A stretch of 64,000 bases of DNA from Rhizoctonia solani. Lineage: Eukaryota; Basidiomycota; Agaricomycetes; Cantharellales; Ceratobasidiaceae. A program made the translations under genes and the position numbers. The stretch spans positions 1,860,001 through 1,924,000 of the forward strand of contig NC_057377.1 of NCBI RefSeq assembly GCF_016906535.1. The letters are read 5' to 3'. Below, piece by piece: positions 50,525-63,900 of this stretch. The notes beneath the pieces are model-generated. The model was not told the DNA's origin and ran no database searches. It saw only the letters and a list, made by a program, of their open reading frames with translations. Numbering within the stretch: position 1 is the stretch's first letter; every line of letters starts with the position of its first letter.

Positions 50525-53437
50525 ATGGCATCTTTAAATTCACCTCGTGTCACTCGTACCTCTGCATATTCTGGATTGACCAGTCACATCGTCAATATGG
50601 ACGAACATCAACGCAAGCTCCTTGATAAAGCTATGTTACAGTTGTCTACCCAGACCCTTCAACAAGACGAGAACAAAGAAACTCATAACAAGGTCAACCA
50701 TTGGTTCTATTTCATGGAAGCATTTAGCTACAAAAACTCGTCACTTCTTGATAGATCTAATGGCAACTACCATCTATTTCTTGATGGGGAACCTCACCAC
50801 CCGGACTCAATCATGCTGGAAGCACAGCGCGAAGCTAACAAGACAAGGCATCCATGTCCAGTTTCATCTTACCTTACAACTCGAGATGAGCTGATTGAGC
50901 ACTACAAACTTCTCTATGAAATCAGTCCTGAAAATTCAAAAAGTGATGATGATAGCGCGATTAGACAAGTTGCTATGTTAAAAGTTCCCGAGTTTGTAAG
51001 GATCTCATTAGAATCACTTTCTCCAAGTAAGTTTTTCTGCCTTCACCATGATGCTGATTGTTTCGTTACTTATAAATGTGATCAGTCCCAATCTCAAGCA
51101 TGCACCTCAACAAGGTTCATCAGGTGAAACCAATAACTGAGCTATTTTACGCGGACCTTTTCTGAAAATCGCAACAGGAACATTATCTAATCGTTCGAGT
51201 TATATCACCTGCAGGTAAACCCCGTCTCCTTAACTTTGTTTAAGGAATTTCGTCCATCATGGCATTGAACCAGACTGACGTGCATTTCATACAGTTCGAC
51301 TTGCGGCAATCCAGGTAGCAATTGAAGACGAACAAGGAAGTGTTATTGATCTAGCGATGTACCATTGTTTCGAAACGTCAGGACTAGACCGTCAAGGTGT
51401 TATTGAGCTCGTTCCACTTGGTCAGGCATTACTTATCCGTCAACCATGGTTGACACGAGGGCTAACCGGAGGCAATGTTACAATCCGTGTAAGCTCACCT
51501 AGCGATCTAATTTTCTTGCCGCCAAGCCATCCCCTACTATCAAATTGCCCTGAAGCATGGAAAGCCGGGGGCGGAAAGGATTCGCAAGTTTACAAGGATA
51601 TAGGAAACCACGCTTTCAAAAACGGTCGCTTCGAGTCAGCTATTCAAGCATACAGCCACGGACTTCTGGTCGATCCCACTGCTTCAGTTTTACGACTCAA
51701 TCGTTCAGCTTGTTACCTGAGCATAAACAAGCCTTCCATGGCACTCAAAGATGCTCAGATCGCCTCAGAGGACAAATCAATGAAGGATGCTCTTCGCTCG
51801 AAAGCTCAATATCGAATGGCACTCGCATATTACGCCCTAGATCGTTTTTCTGAAGCTTTGTCTATCCTGGAAAGGAACAACGGTTACCGGTTCTCGCCTG
51901 CTGATTTTTCCGAGTTGGAGAAAAAAATTCACGAGAGACTTGTCGAGCAAGCACAGGGAAGCTATAAGTGGTTGGCCTTGAGTAAGATGGCCAAACAAAT
52001 CAACGGACACCGGCAGGTTACCGACGTTGCCGACTATGTAGGACCAGTGGAGGTCGCACTGATGGAGTCCAAAGGTGGAGGTCGTGGTCTTGTCACCACC
52101 CGCGAAGTACTCGCAGGAGAACTCTTGGTAAGTGTCCGAATTCTTGAGCATGCGAGTGTCCAAGTATTGATAATGTGCACTTCCGAAATCTTAAATCAGA
52201 TGGTGTCGAAGCCATTTGCCTTTGCTGCTTCCTCAGAGTACCCTGAGCTGTTTCGAGTTCTTCAAGCCCGAACGGGCTCAGTTATAGAACGAGCAAGCCA
52301 CGAGCTAGTGGGGCGAGCTATGCAACGCCTTGTAGGCGATTATACTGCCGCGAGCGCTCTATTCTTAGATCTCCATTCCAACTCCCCGCAAACCAGCACA
52401 CCTCAAATAGCCCGAAGTGTCCCTACTTTTCTTCAAAATGGCGGACGGTACTGGGACATACCTGGGGAGTGCACCATCGGCGATATTGATACCAATCGTG
52501 TTGAAGGCATTATCAGAAGTAACGAGTTCAACGACTCAATAAAAATGACGCATTTTGGAAACAATGAAGCCATATACCTACTTCCCTCTCTCGTTAACCA
52601 CTCCTGCCACGGCACGGCGGTTCGAACATCCATTGGCTCCATTTTGGTAATGCGAGCTTCACGCAACCTGAAGAAGGGACAAGAAGTGACGTGTTCCTAC
52701 GTAGGAGGCACCGAGGGAGCCAGCTATATTAGTCGTGCAGCTGCTCTGAGGAAATGGAGTTTTACTTGCGAGTGTGAGCTGTGCACCGCAGATAAAAAGG
52801 ACGGGGAGCAACGTTGTCAAAGCCGCGAAGGCCTTCAAGAAGATTTGAATCAATTACATATGGCCATTCGTATAGGAGACGCAGAAAGCGCCAAAAATGC
52901 AAGGGAACTTGTCACGAAAATACGAGCAACCTATGGCAACGAGCGGATCACGCCGATGGATCTCTTGGGTCGCGCCCAGCGTCTTTCAGGATTTACACAA
53001 CAAGCCTTTAATCCGAGTTTGGCAATCCAGTTATACACGGATGGACTCCGATCTCACGGCATACGTGTAAAAAAAATACCACCAAAGAAAATACCTCGAA
53101 ATAACTCTGAGTTGCGGAGGGATGCCTTGATTATTGGCACCAGTAACTTTCCTTCACAAATCGACACTATCTTCAGATGTATCAAGGTGATGGTGACATT
53201 GGCAGCTTTGGAGGCTCAACAAGGGAAAATTTCGTTGGCGAGTCACTGGGCAGTGGCAAGTTTATGGGGTGAGCAGAACTTTCCTACAAGTCGCATGATC
53301 CCTTATTGACCGGTAATGATTTTTGGCCAGTTCATGAATTATTCTATGGACCAGGGAAGGATTTTTTATATTATACATTGGACATCCAACTGGGTTCTCA
53401 GCACTACCTGATGACTCTTCTTAAAGATTTTAAGTAA
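50525..53437 (+). CDS. TPR-SET domain protein (putative lysine methyltransferase)
   Basis: Six exons (50525-51026, 51086-51123, 51178-51214, 51295-52127, 52200-53268, 53331-53437) give 861 aa. After an N-terminal region of unknown fold, a TPR array runs near residues 350-480 (YKDIGNHAFKNGRFESAIQAY, LRLNRSACYLSINKPSMALKD, SKAQYRMALAYYALDRFSEAL). A SET domain is split by a long insert. It starts at GPVEVALMESKGGGRGLVTT. The catalytic half has PSLVNHSCHGTAVR, SILVMRASRNLKKGQEVTCSY, and a Cys-rich post-SET FTCECELC. This is the SMYD/Set5-like class with TPR in place of MYND. Target protein unknown. The intron at 52128-52199 is 72 nt with no stop, so reading through it would insert 24 residues between SET parts. 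The last exon replaces a short read-through end. Confidence 0.88.
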
Positions 53438-53709
53438 TGTGTCGGGAGATTCACTATTTTGGTTGCTTGTTATGCGCTTAAACTTTTAGTCACTTTCCTA
53501 TGTGGCCGGTAACCGCAATTCAATTTGGTTGTGTTAGAACCAAAAGAACCATTACCGGGTGTGCAGCTTACTCGACCTATCTTCATTTATTGCATGTCTG
53601 CTAGTTGTACTCCAATCAGATTGAACTGTTACTACCTAACTATCCTGAAATTCCATTTGCTAGAATACATGTTATTCCCAAAATGCGACTAACGTCGTTC
53701 ATTGTTTGG

Positions 53710-55129
53710 TCATTCGGTCTTGCCATGTGCGTTACCATACACAATCTGGTTGACCTTCTCAAGTTCTCCGCGAGCGCGTAGCAGCAAACCTTTCCATAGG
53801 GTATCGGTGGGAGAAAACATTCCTGAAGGAGCCATCGTTAGTATCCGGATGCCAATAAAATGTTCTACATTTACTTACCAACGCGAGATTGGTATGCCTC
53901 ATACCCGGGGTATTTGCCGCGCGAGATAGACTCGGTAAACATAGTGCTCGCAATGAACAAGGCCGAGAGTGCCAACGGGGGCACGAGTGGCCATAATTCA
54001 GTTATCTTGTCGGGATCAATCGAATCGAACATAGAGGTAGAAGCAAGGATTGGGAAGAGCGCTTGCAAGTACTGAAGATAAAGGTTTCATTATTGCTCGG
54101 TCACCCAAACTTGAATACTATGGCTTACCCAAAAGGTCTGTTCGCACAAGAAATTCGGGTGGCGAGACCAGGCCCATAGTCCCTTGGTCACAAACCCGCG
54201 CGTAACATCTTCTTCAGTCCACTCTTGTCTCGCTCCAGGCCAAGCGTTAGCTCCAAACTGCCCTTTGGGCTTGTGGTCGCCTTGAACATCACCATTAGTG
54301 ACCGCGCGAGTATTGTCAGTAGGCCTGCTATGCTTGAACGTTTGGAAAGCGTATTGTTGGTTGTCGGCTGTGAATTGAGTGGCGAGCACGACGGCAGTCA
54401 GAAATGCGAGGATATAATCGGGAGTAGCCAGAGGGAGATCGTGTTGGAAAAGAGCATGGTGTGACGGAAGCTAGTATGTAGGTCTAAGAGGATTGTTCGT
54501 TTTCGTTAAGCAATGGAACTCACAGCCATCAAAAACAGTAGTATATTCTGAGTCAATGCTAAGTATGATGAATTATTAGTCATGGGATTGGTTTAAAACT
54601 CGTTAAAAGTCGTACCAACAAACCCAAAATTGAACAGGCTAAAGAGCCAAGACGGAACCTTGGCTCGGAAAATAGCCCACCGGTAATCCTCGTCCTTCCT
54701 GAAAAGAAGTTATGAGCTTGAGATATACAGCACGAATGCAATGCATCATGCTCTTACAAATTAAAAAGTCCACGTCGAGCAGTATTGTAGCTCAAGCGAC
54801 AAGACCACAATACCTAATACACTATTCAATACCAAGCCCGGCAATAATCGATTATTACTCACCTGCAAGAAAGCCATCAATGCAGCTCTAGGACTAATAC
54901 CTTGTTGCTTGATCCATTCGTTGTCACCACTTCCATAAAGAGGGAGGTACAAGCCCCAGTACGCCGAGTATATAACCGGTAAGAACGTCCAAACTCGGTC
55001 AACCTGACTAACATTCCCGGTGATTTCACCGGCCAAGAAGGTCCATGCAATATTGAATAAACAGAATTTAACAGGAAAATCAAGAGTGGGATCGAGCCCC
55101 GTTGGTTTGAGCTCATAAGCAGGCGCCAT
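53710..55129 (-). CDS. DUF1295 / steroid 5-alpha-reductase-like membrane protein
   Basis: A multi-exon gene starting MAPAYELKPTGLDPTLDFPV at 55129 and ending near FSPTDTLWKGLLL...NAHGKTE at 53710. Recognised parts: VDRVWTFLPVIYSAYW, a TFLxxRL-like region lost in short exons I did not fully place, and the C-terminal reductase-like block GFVTKGLWAWSRHPNFLCEQ followed by LFIASTMFTESISRGKYPGYEAYQSRVGMFSPT. The Gly-Leu-Trp...SRHPN-[FY] and KYP.Y..Y blocks define DUF1295. The fold is a multi-pass membrane protein, probably in ER or another endomembrane. Activity as an NADPH-dependent reductase is family-based inference. Confidence 0.87.
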
Positions 55130-55522
55130 GGTGGTGGTGGGCGTTGTTGAGGCTGACTCTGGCAGGTGGGGTCACGTGTTATAAGGTTATGCTAGATGGT
55201 GACATCACGATCAACAGGCAACATCATAGCAGTGCGTACTGAGATCGGTCAACTCCTGTTTTTCCAGTCCCAAATTTCCCAATTATGGCTTTGTAACCAA
55301 TTTATGAGCTCCGGAAGTGATATCTAACCTAGCCAACCATAGTTTAATACCGACCGTCTTTTTCTTTCTCTAAACAATACTGAGGCAGCTTCAACTGACT
55401 CCACACTTGGCCCCTTTTGTGTACTGAAAATGTCAGGAAATATAGACATTTCTTTGAATTAGGCGGGCTGTGATGTACATCACTAACCAAAATGTGCTAT
55501 CTTAAGCAACACATTCCTCTAC
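55130..55522. other. Intergenic
   Basis: About 390 bp between the DUF1295 gene start and the 3' end of the first kelch-kinase gene. Nothing beyond probable promoter and 3' flank. Confidence 0.4.
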
Positions 55523-58500
55523 CTACTCCAAATCAACATGCGAAAGTAATCCCTGCGGTGTGATCTTTGCTATCTATAGATATATCAAACTCGTGCACTT
55601 GTCCAATTTTAACTACAGCTACATACCAAGTTTTTAACTTCAAACGCATTGGGTCGTTCCTCAGGTTCGTTGGCCCAACAGCTGTTCAACATCGACCATA
55701 GGCGATCTGCTTGTTCTATTCCTTTAGGTATATGCGCCTCCGGTCGAGTGGGCTTGACTCCTCCGACGACCTTGAATACTATCGCTGAGTCTTTGGCACC
55801 TGCATATGGCATTTCCCGCGATATCACTTCCTGAAGAAAAACGTTGGTTTCAACGCAACAGTGGAACTCATAGTTATGCCTACGAAAATTATCTATTGGA
55901 GAAGTTCTATATGACGTTCGACGTTAGACATGATAAAAGGCCCACCATTCCAAGCGCGTATACATCGCTTGCATGCGTTGGCTTGCTTTCCTCTTGAATT
56001 ATCTCTGGCGCCTGAATAAAACTTAACGCTATATCCGCATGATCAAATACCGCAACGTACTGCCCAACGTAGCGACATGCCCTGCACCGTACTAGAGTGT
56101 GTAAATTGAAGCGTATATTCAGCAAGTGCTGAGTTTCCAAAATCTGTTAATCGTGGGGTATGGTCTTGTGATATGAGTATGTTTTCCTCCAAGAAAATGA
56201 ATCAGCATTCCAGTATTTAATGGAAATTGGTCGGGCTTCTCAAATACTTACCGGTTTTAGATCTCCGTGAACCTAAAGATTCAAGGGGTTAAGGTAATCG
56301 AAACCATGGAGTTATAGATATATGCGTACTATAGACTGGCGATGAAGGTAGGCGACCCCATCCGCAACTTGTGCGCACTATTACGATTTTCTCAGACACG
56401 TACAAGCTGTGGACAAACATCCGCTTACTAGGGCACAGCGATCAATTTGTGGGTTCTGAACAAGGAAGGTTCTGAGGTGTCCGTTATCGAGCCAGGGTGA
56501 GACCATTGCAATTTGGTCCCGAAACAGCATGACACCCAACAGTTCGATCACATTAGGATGCTTGCATTTAGACCATACGTAAAGCTCATGCGCAGCACTC
56601 TGAAGCAATGGTCAATATGCTGAAAGTGAAATGAAATCACTTTACCTTCAGAATCTTCTTTCCTTCCAAGCTCGAATTCGTTAGCATTCGCACGCACTTT
56701 ATGCCCACGCGATCTCCGTTTTGAAGCGTAGCGCAGTACACATCACCGAATCCACCAAATGACATTGGGTAATCGGAAACTTGGAGTATGTTAACCTCTT
56801 TGGAAACATCTCGACAACCGTGCGCAATTAAATACTTCAAAACCTCCGTTGCGGGCTACAGATGTTTTGGCTGATGGGGCTGTCCTGGGGTTGAAATCAG
56901 ACTGCTGTTACTTACCATAGTCCTAGTGATGGTGTCCTGAGTACCAAATGCAGCTGTGCTTTGGTCTAATTTCTTTGGGGCGTTCGATCCGAGGTTTTCA
57001 AGAGCCTAGTCAAATGGCTTCAGCAAAGTCGGAAAATGCCGGAGGACATCCATAAATATAGGGTCATAATTTTCCAAGTTGGTGTCACAGTGTTGTCATA
57101 AGAACGTACCGTTACTAATTTGTCTACTCTGGTATCATCCGTATCTGATCGAATAACTGTGAGATCATCGCGAAATTCTCCTTCTAGTGTGTCTCCTATC
57201 CTGGTTGAGCCCGACCATTCATCGATTGGCATAAAGGTCGGGCCTCTTCCCTGCTCCGAAAAGTTGATCAAATCTACAACATAAAGTCTTAGTAAACACC
57301 CCCGAGAGCAAATCAATGCCGTCAAACCGATCGGCATGGCATGTGGTACTTACTCGTATTCAAAACGTACACGAGCTGCGCCATTTCGGGGGTCACACTC
57401 CTGTATACGATACCCCCCAAAACTAACACTCTCCCCTTGGTTGTAGCTAGTATGTGTCCGCTCCTTGGCGATGGCTCATAATCCATAGAGGGGAGCTGGT
57501 ACCATCTCTGCTCTGCCGTTGGATCTTCCATCAGTCTACATTCAAGAAACGAACGAATTGGCTATACCAGCTATGTTGAAACACCACATATCTCCAAATT
57601 CTTGTTGATCATCATACCCTCCAAACATATATATTACATCCTTGACTAGGGTGGCAGAATGATTTGTCCGTGGGGGTGGACAGTTACTAGTGCATTGGAC
57701 ACGAGCCCATGCTCGAGCATCCATATCGAAATACCATGTGTCTTTCCACATGTGATTTTTGCAGTGCCTTCCACCATACCTGAATTACCAGCCACGGAAA
57801 ATGTCGTCATTGTGTATGGGTATCCGATAAGGAACCTAAACCCGAACTCACATGTACAGCTTGTTTTCGTATGCGACCATGGTATGCCCCATTCTCTCGT
57901 CTGGTGACACGGTATCTGGGGTAACTTGAATTCTTTCCCATCTGGGGGTTCCTTTAGTCACTGCTGGGCATGGGGATCAGGAGCTATACGGAAACATTAT
58001 CTAGCTCACATGAATCTAGATCCAGCTTCCACATATCGTTACAAAGTTCAATTATTCCATCTTTTTCTCCGGATCCGCCGTACACAATAAAATGGTTTCC
58101 AGAAATGCAAGCCGCAGGCGCAATCCGCGGACGCGGGGCAGGACGGATGTCCAGCTTAGTCCAGTGGCGGGTAGCTGGGATCGCATTTGTTGTGAAGGCC
58201 TTCAGTATTTAAGATATACATAAGGACCTACTCAGGTTCAATATATAAGTAGAATTGTCCTTGCGGACATATTCGCCATTTTCCTTGGTGCAACCACCCC
58301 ACACAATTAATGTGCTACCCACCAGACCACTTACATGCCCTATTCGAGGACTGGGTGCCTCTCCAGTCGTCTCCAGTAAATTAGTCATGACATCTATGCA
58401 CGTAGGATCCAAATTTCGTCTCTGTCGCGAACCTTGATCCTCAAGAAGCCTGATTATCCATGTGTCGTTTTTGGTCTGACCATTCGACTCCCCACCGAAG

Positions 58501-58691
58501 ATAAATATATCTCCCGAAGAATCGGATATTACTGAAGACGAGTGGTAAATTCGAGGCACAGGGGGAGTGCTGTCTTCTCCAAACCCGACACTAGTTCCTG
58601 GTGATTGGAACCCAAGTGGTCCAACTTTGATCGGATGTTTTGTCCATGGAGAGACATGGGGCAGAGCTGATGTGACTAAGTTCGTGCTCAT
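55523..58691 (-). CDS. Kelch-repeat / protein-kinase fusion, copy A
   Basis: A multi-exon gene on the minus strand. From about 58691 to 57320 it encodes kelch blades: PVPRIYHSSSVISDSSGDIF, IFGGESNGQTKNDTW, APSPRIGHVSGLVGSTLIVW, PPPRTNHSATLVKDVIYMFG and PSPRSGHILATTKGRVLVLG. A linker follows (57337-56860). The kinase domain then follows: SFGGFGDVYCATLQNGDRVG with the ATP-binding Lys in VGIKCVRM, the ELYVWSKCKHPNVIELLG helix, VHGDLKPEN catalytic loop, RLTDFGNSALAEYTLQFTHS, LRWAAPEIIQEES and the C-lobe Arg in PEERPNAFEV. HGD replaces the usual HRD. The class looks like agaricomycete TKL or related kinases. No signal peptide or membrane segment was seen, so it is likely cytosolic. The last exon (ending 55523) is probable. 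A near paralogue follows upstream in the same orientation. Confidence 0.85.
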
Positions 58692-60952
58692 TGATTACAG
58701 TAGCTGTGTGAGAAATTGCAAGAAGCTCTTTATTGAAGACGGAGTTGGGTTCCCTTCCTACAGGGTGGGGGTTGGGCTTGATTTGCACAGCCACTTATAT
58801 TAGCTTTAGCTGAATAACCGAGCCGGATAATGGACTTCACAAGAGAGTATTTGATATTACTGGAATAGCAAACATTTATACGATTTTTATACATCATTGA
58901 TCTCATCTAGTGTGCTCGAGTCCAATGCGTCACTGAAGAATATTTTGAGGAAGTACGCACTGATAAAAGTGACAGATATCCGAACGGCGCTAGATAGAAC
59001 CTCCCCACGAACTACGAATAATAAATAAATCCAATAGCTGTTGGGAACTCCTAATAGGAATAGCGAACGGTGGAAAAACTGAATTTACCAGTAGTTGATG
59101 GCTTCGAGTGTTCTCGACTTGCTTATTTACGTTTTCGATCAATGCATTGCATTTGCTGGGATGACGGACCATGCATGCAATTGGCTGTTGGAGCAAGTGC
59201 AATTTTATTTGAAACTTAACATTTCTGATATCTCTAGCGTATAAATTGGACCATTTGTTGCGGCTCACGTGCCACATACACTGTGCCCTTGACCTCCATA
59301 CCAGACCCATTCAACGCACTCCTTCGTACTGAATCTCCTCAATGTGGGTCAAGTCACCAAATGAGTCCATCTGGTATCTGTGCTCATTTGGCCTGTTGAT
59401 ATTCTTAGCTACATGACGTCTCTGATTTGTAGTCGTCTCTACACCCCGGGCCCTCCAACTACCTCTCAACCCCGTGAACAATTAACCATGTGGTGCGACC
59501 GCGTCCGGATCCGCCACATTCAGTTCGAAACCAGTGAGACCACCTATTGTAACGAGGCCGGTCATAAACTATACCGGGCTGTACCTATTCGTAAATCTCA
59601 ACTATAAACACAAATGATAGGCTAAGCTGTTTGACATAAACTGTCTAGTTCCCCAAATAATTGCCCTTTCCGGTAGTAAGCTTTTTCAGCTTGGCTTTGC
59701 TATCTGGCGCTGCTAACAAATGGCTACCTCAGATCGGATCCAATACGACGAGCGCTTTGTAATGGATGTCACAGATGCCCAAATTGGGTGGGGGACTAGC
59801 ATGCGTAAAGCGGAAGAGGATTCAGCTCAAAGACTATTAATTAGTGGTTATTGTGTGCGTATTTTTTGCTCTAAACATACGCAACTCAATGTAATTCTGG
59901 GCCAAATAGTATGCTTAAAGAAAGGGTAATGGCCGGTTATAAAACTCGTGTAACACTGGAGCGCGGACCCAGGTTTCACGGCGTTGGCATGGCGCAAGGT
60001 TTTACCTGCATAGTATAGTATTGTAAAGGCTGCAGCAACACGAATACTTTGCCTTCCGGATGTGGACGCTTCTGTATTGTCATGAGGACCAGATCGTATA
60101 CAAGTTCAAGACGTTCTTCAGCAGGGTCCGCCCTGTGTACATCTTAGTTACTGGTATTACCCCTTGTTTATATACGCATATACCACGTTGTATACGAAAA
60201 GATCACGTTTAATGTCCAACAATGCTATCAAACATTGGTCAACGACGTAAAGTCGATTTTTATAGATGGAGATACCACTCATTTACCCGCGCAACTTTCG
60301 TCTTACGGCCCTGTCGGACAGGTCGCTGATTTGGCCTTCTGACCACGGTAAACCCTGTTAGGTGTACGGGGCGGGCGCGCCGTCACGTGATCGTGTGGTC
60401 CTCGATGGTCGAAGCTTTCCACCCCTATTCCATTTAGGGGTTCTATATATTCCTGTGTCGGCTACTTTGTTCCTGTACACTCGGCTTAAACCGTACCGAG
60501 ACGTCCCGTGCAGGCGTTAGACACCTGACAGATGGCGCACGTATCTGGCGTGTGGTGAACCAGGAGTAGGGCAATAGCTGGATCATTCATTCCCATTCAA
60601 CCTAAATTTGTGATTGACATAGAATAGATGAGAATTCCATGGAAACAGGTGGCGAATGACATAAATACAATATATCTGTGTTTGCAATACCAAGATTTTA
60701 ATGGGCTCTCGATTCTCGGAGTTTCTGTTTGCATCTGACCCATATTAATTATCAGGAAGTCAATTATGCGTAGTTTGTCATGCAGGTGTATATCATTGAA
60801 ATCCATTGGGCCTGCCGATGTGTCAAGGCTCATAATAATGGTGCTCGATCGATACGATTAATATTAACCTGGAAGAACAGCAAGAAACCGACTAACAGCA
60901 AGTATTTATTTCAATATCAATGAGAGAAAGAACGCCAACCAATCCTTCACGG
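58692..60952. other. Spacer between the tandem kelch-kinase genes
   Basis: About 2.2 kb without a supported gene. Short plus-strand frames at 59380-59607 and 59720-59929 begin plausibly but show no domain or exon chain and may be relics. A possible LTR relic lies at about 60390-60570. Confidence 0.4.
60390..60570 (+). mobile_element. Possible solo-LTR relic
   Basis: A G-rich tract (acggggcgggcgcgcc) runs into gtcacgtgatcgtgtggtcc, then a TATA-like ctatatattcc, then GC-rich text with tggcgcacg. This order resembles a polypurine tract, LTR start and Pol II promoter of a Ty3/gypsy element. No target duplication or second LTR was found, so this stays a suggestion. Confidence 0.25.
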
Positions 60953-63900
60953 TCAGAACTTCGAAATGTACTGACACAAGAGTATTTGTTTGCGTTGGGC
61001 TCTTTTCTTCACGAAGTTCCGACCAACCAACTCAGAGTAACCTGGCCCATCTTCAAACCTCGTCATACCATTGCTCAGTAGAGAGTGCTGACTACCTACT
61101 GTGTTAGCGACTTCCTGTGCCTTCAATCGTTCCTCGGGGCTATAAGCCCAGCACATTGTGAGCATTGTCCAGAGATGGTCCGCCTGCTCCGTTCCTGGAG
61201 GTATATGCGTCTCTGATCGAATGGGTATCTTCCCACTCGCAACCGTGAACACGATGGCATAGTCGCTGACCCCGGCAAATGGTACCGATCGTGTTACAAT
61301 TTCCTAGATGGCTACCTCAATACCAAAGCTCCCAAATACTACGAAAACCTACGTATATAACCTAGCAAAATATCATTTCTGAAGTGGACCATCCACATAA
61401 TTCATGTCAACTTACCATTCCGAGTGCATAGATATCGCTGGCTTGCGTTGGCTTTGACTCTCCTCTAATTACTTCTGGAGCCTGTAAGAGGTTAGACTTC
61501 ATTATACTTAGTAGGATATGGATACATACAGTCCACCTTAGGGTCATACTCTGAGTTGTACTGGAATGCGTGAACCCCAGTGTATACTCAGCGAGCGTGG
61601 CGCTCCCAAAGTCTGCTAGTTTGGGAACGTGGTCTTTTGATATCAGAATATTCTCCTATACCACGAGTTTATGCGTGATACATATAAGAAGAATACCAAG
61701 AACTCACAGGCTTCAAGTCTCCGTGGACCTTGGTAGCAATGTAATGCAATTACGCTATATAGAGAAGAACATCCGCATACATAAGGTACTTACGATTGAT
61801 TGACTGTGTAGATATTCGACTCCGTCAGCAATTTGTACGCACTATTTGCTCTTGTCAATCCTATTCTGTGAAAATAAGAATGTACTAACCAGAGCACAAC
61901 GATCAGCCTGCGGATTTTGTTCAAGAAACCATCTCAGGTGCCCATTCTCCAGCCATGGAGAAACCATCGTAATCTGACCGCGAAACAACATAACACCTAG
62001 AAGTTCAAGTACATTCGGATGTCGACACTTTGACCACACATACAGCTCGTGGGCCGCGTGCTAACATTGTAAATATTATTCCTTGGCTAACTGAAAAGAG
62101 TGGGCGTACCTTTAGTAGCTTCTTCCCCTTTTCGGTGGCATGGACTTGAAACCGGACACACTTCATACCTACCCGGCGCCCGTCGCGGAGTTTAGCGTGA
62201 TATACATCCCCGAACCCGCCACCGGATACAGCGTATTCAGATACATTAGAGGTATCGAGCTGATCGGTGATATCACGACAGCTGTGGTTGATAAGGTGTC
62301 GAAATATCTCTGTAGCTGACTACGGTCTTTTTAAGCCCCACATACTAGCCGGAAATTTTGTATGGTCGCGGCTACCTACCATAGCGCCAGTAATGACATC
62401 TTGAGTAACTCTGCCCGAGCTTTGTTCGGAGCGAGAGTCGCTGTATTTTGAGAAAGTATTTGAAGAAGGTAAAACTTGTCTATCTTCAGGCTGAAAGAAA
62501 GATATTTTGAATCCGCGAGAAAGGGCCAGGTAGCTAGGATATCTGGCTACTCACTACAAGCGAACTAATTGATTTTGTGTTCTTTGTTTTTGAAGGAGTA
62601 CTTTGAGTTCGAGCCACCTCGGAGACAGGCTCTGTCGACGGCTGGATATCACCGTCGAACATGGGTACATTCAAGAGTTTCTTAAAAGGAATAACATGCG
62701 GTTTAATGATATCTAAATTCTGCGGGGAAGTTGCTTCGCTTTGATCCTTGAGTAAATCAATTAATCCTATATTAATGCGAATTAGAAAAGAGCTCTGAAG
62801 CTAAATAACGTACTCGGAATAGATCGAAGTTTTGTTCAAGATCATGATGAAGATTCCAAAAGATAATTAAATTGCTTACCCGTATCTAGAACATGCACAA
62901 GTGTTCTCTCGTTCGTGGACTCCTTAAAATTTCCCCTTCCACCCATAATAACCACTTGCTGTCCTATCACAGCTATTGAATGTTCAGCCCTTGCTGTTGG
63001 TTGGAAGGCTGAATTTCTAGACGAGTACCACCTCTTTTCTTTTTTTCATATTAGTTAATATTCTTATGTCAGCTATAATGATCTTACCATTTACACGAAA
63101 GCACCAGTAATCCCCCAAGATTCTCTCACTATCACCTGCCCCTCCAAACATCTGTATTGAATCCCTGGCAAGGGCCATCGTGTGCTTTGAACGCGCAGGA
63201 GGAATAGGGCCGTCACGTCTTGGTTCACTCCAGACTCGAGTGGCCATATTGAAACACCATGTATCTCTATGTGTGCAGGCCGGGCTGGTTCCGCCAAAAC
63301 TGTATGACAGTCCGTGTTCAACATTTGAGACTCTCAAATTCACAACCGAGTGTCTGAAGACAATATTCATATGTAAACTTACATGTATAGCTTGTTTTGG
63401 TATGCAACCATTGCATGAGAGGATCTTGGGGACGGAGAGTGACCCTTTCGCGCGACTTTGATTTCTTCCCATTTAGGAGTTCCTTGCACTACCATCCCGA
63501 ATTGCATTGAAAGGACAGATGTATGCACAGGAGAACTTACACAAATCGAGATCCAGACTCCACATATCGTCGAGGTGAATGCCCTGCGCACTACACCCGC
63601 CATGAAGGATGAGCCTGTTTCCATGTATGCAAGCGGCATGATTACAACGAGCACTTGGTGCAGGTTGAAGGTCCAGTTTAGTCCAAACGTTTGTATCTGC
63701 GAATGGATAAGTACTTCATCGAAGAAGCCACAGAAGCAGTGCGTCCACTCACTGGTATCTAACGAGTAAAGACAGACGTCCGCCCACTGCAAGGCCCCAA
63801 TCATACCACCCCACACAACCAGTCTACCGTTTAAAAACACACTCGCATGCCCAGAACGAGGACTAGGGGCTTGACCAGTAGTTTCCATTAGACTCGCAGT

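Noticed and set aside
59720..59929. Plus-strand frame beginning MATSDRIQYDERF
   Set aside because: It begins plausibly but stops after 69 codons with no domain and no convincing downstream exon.
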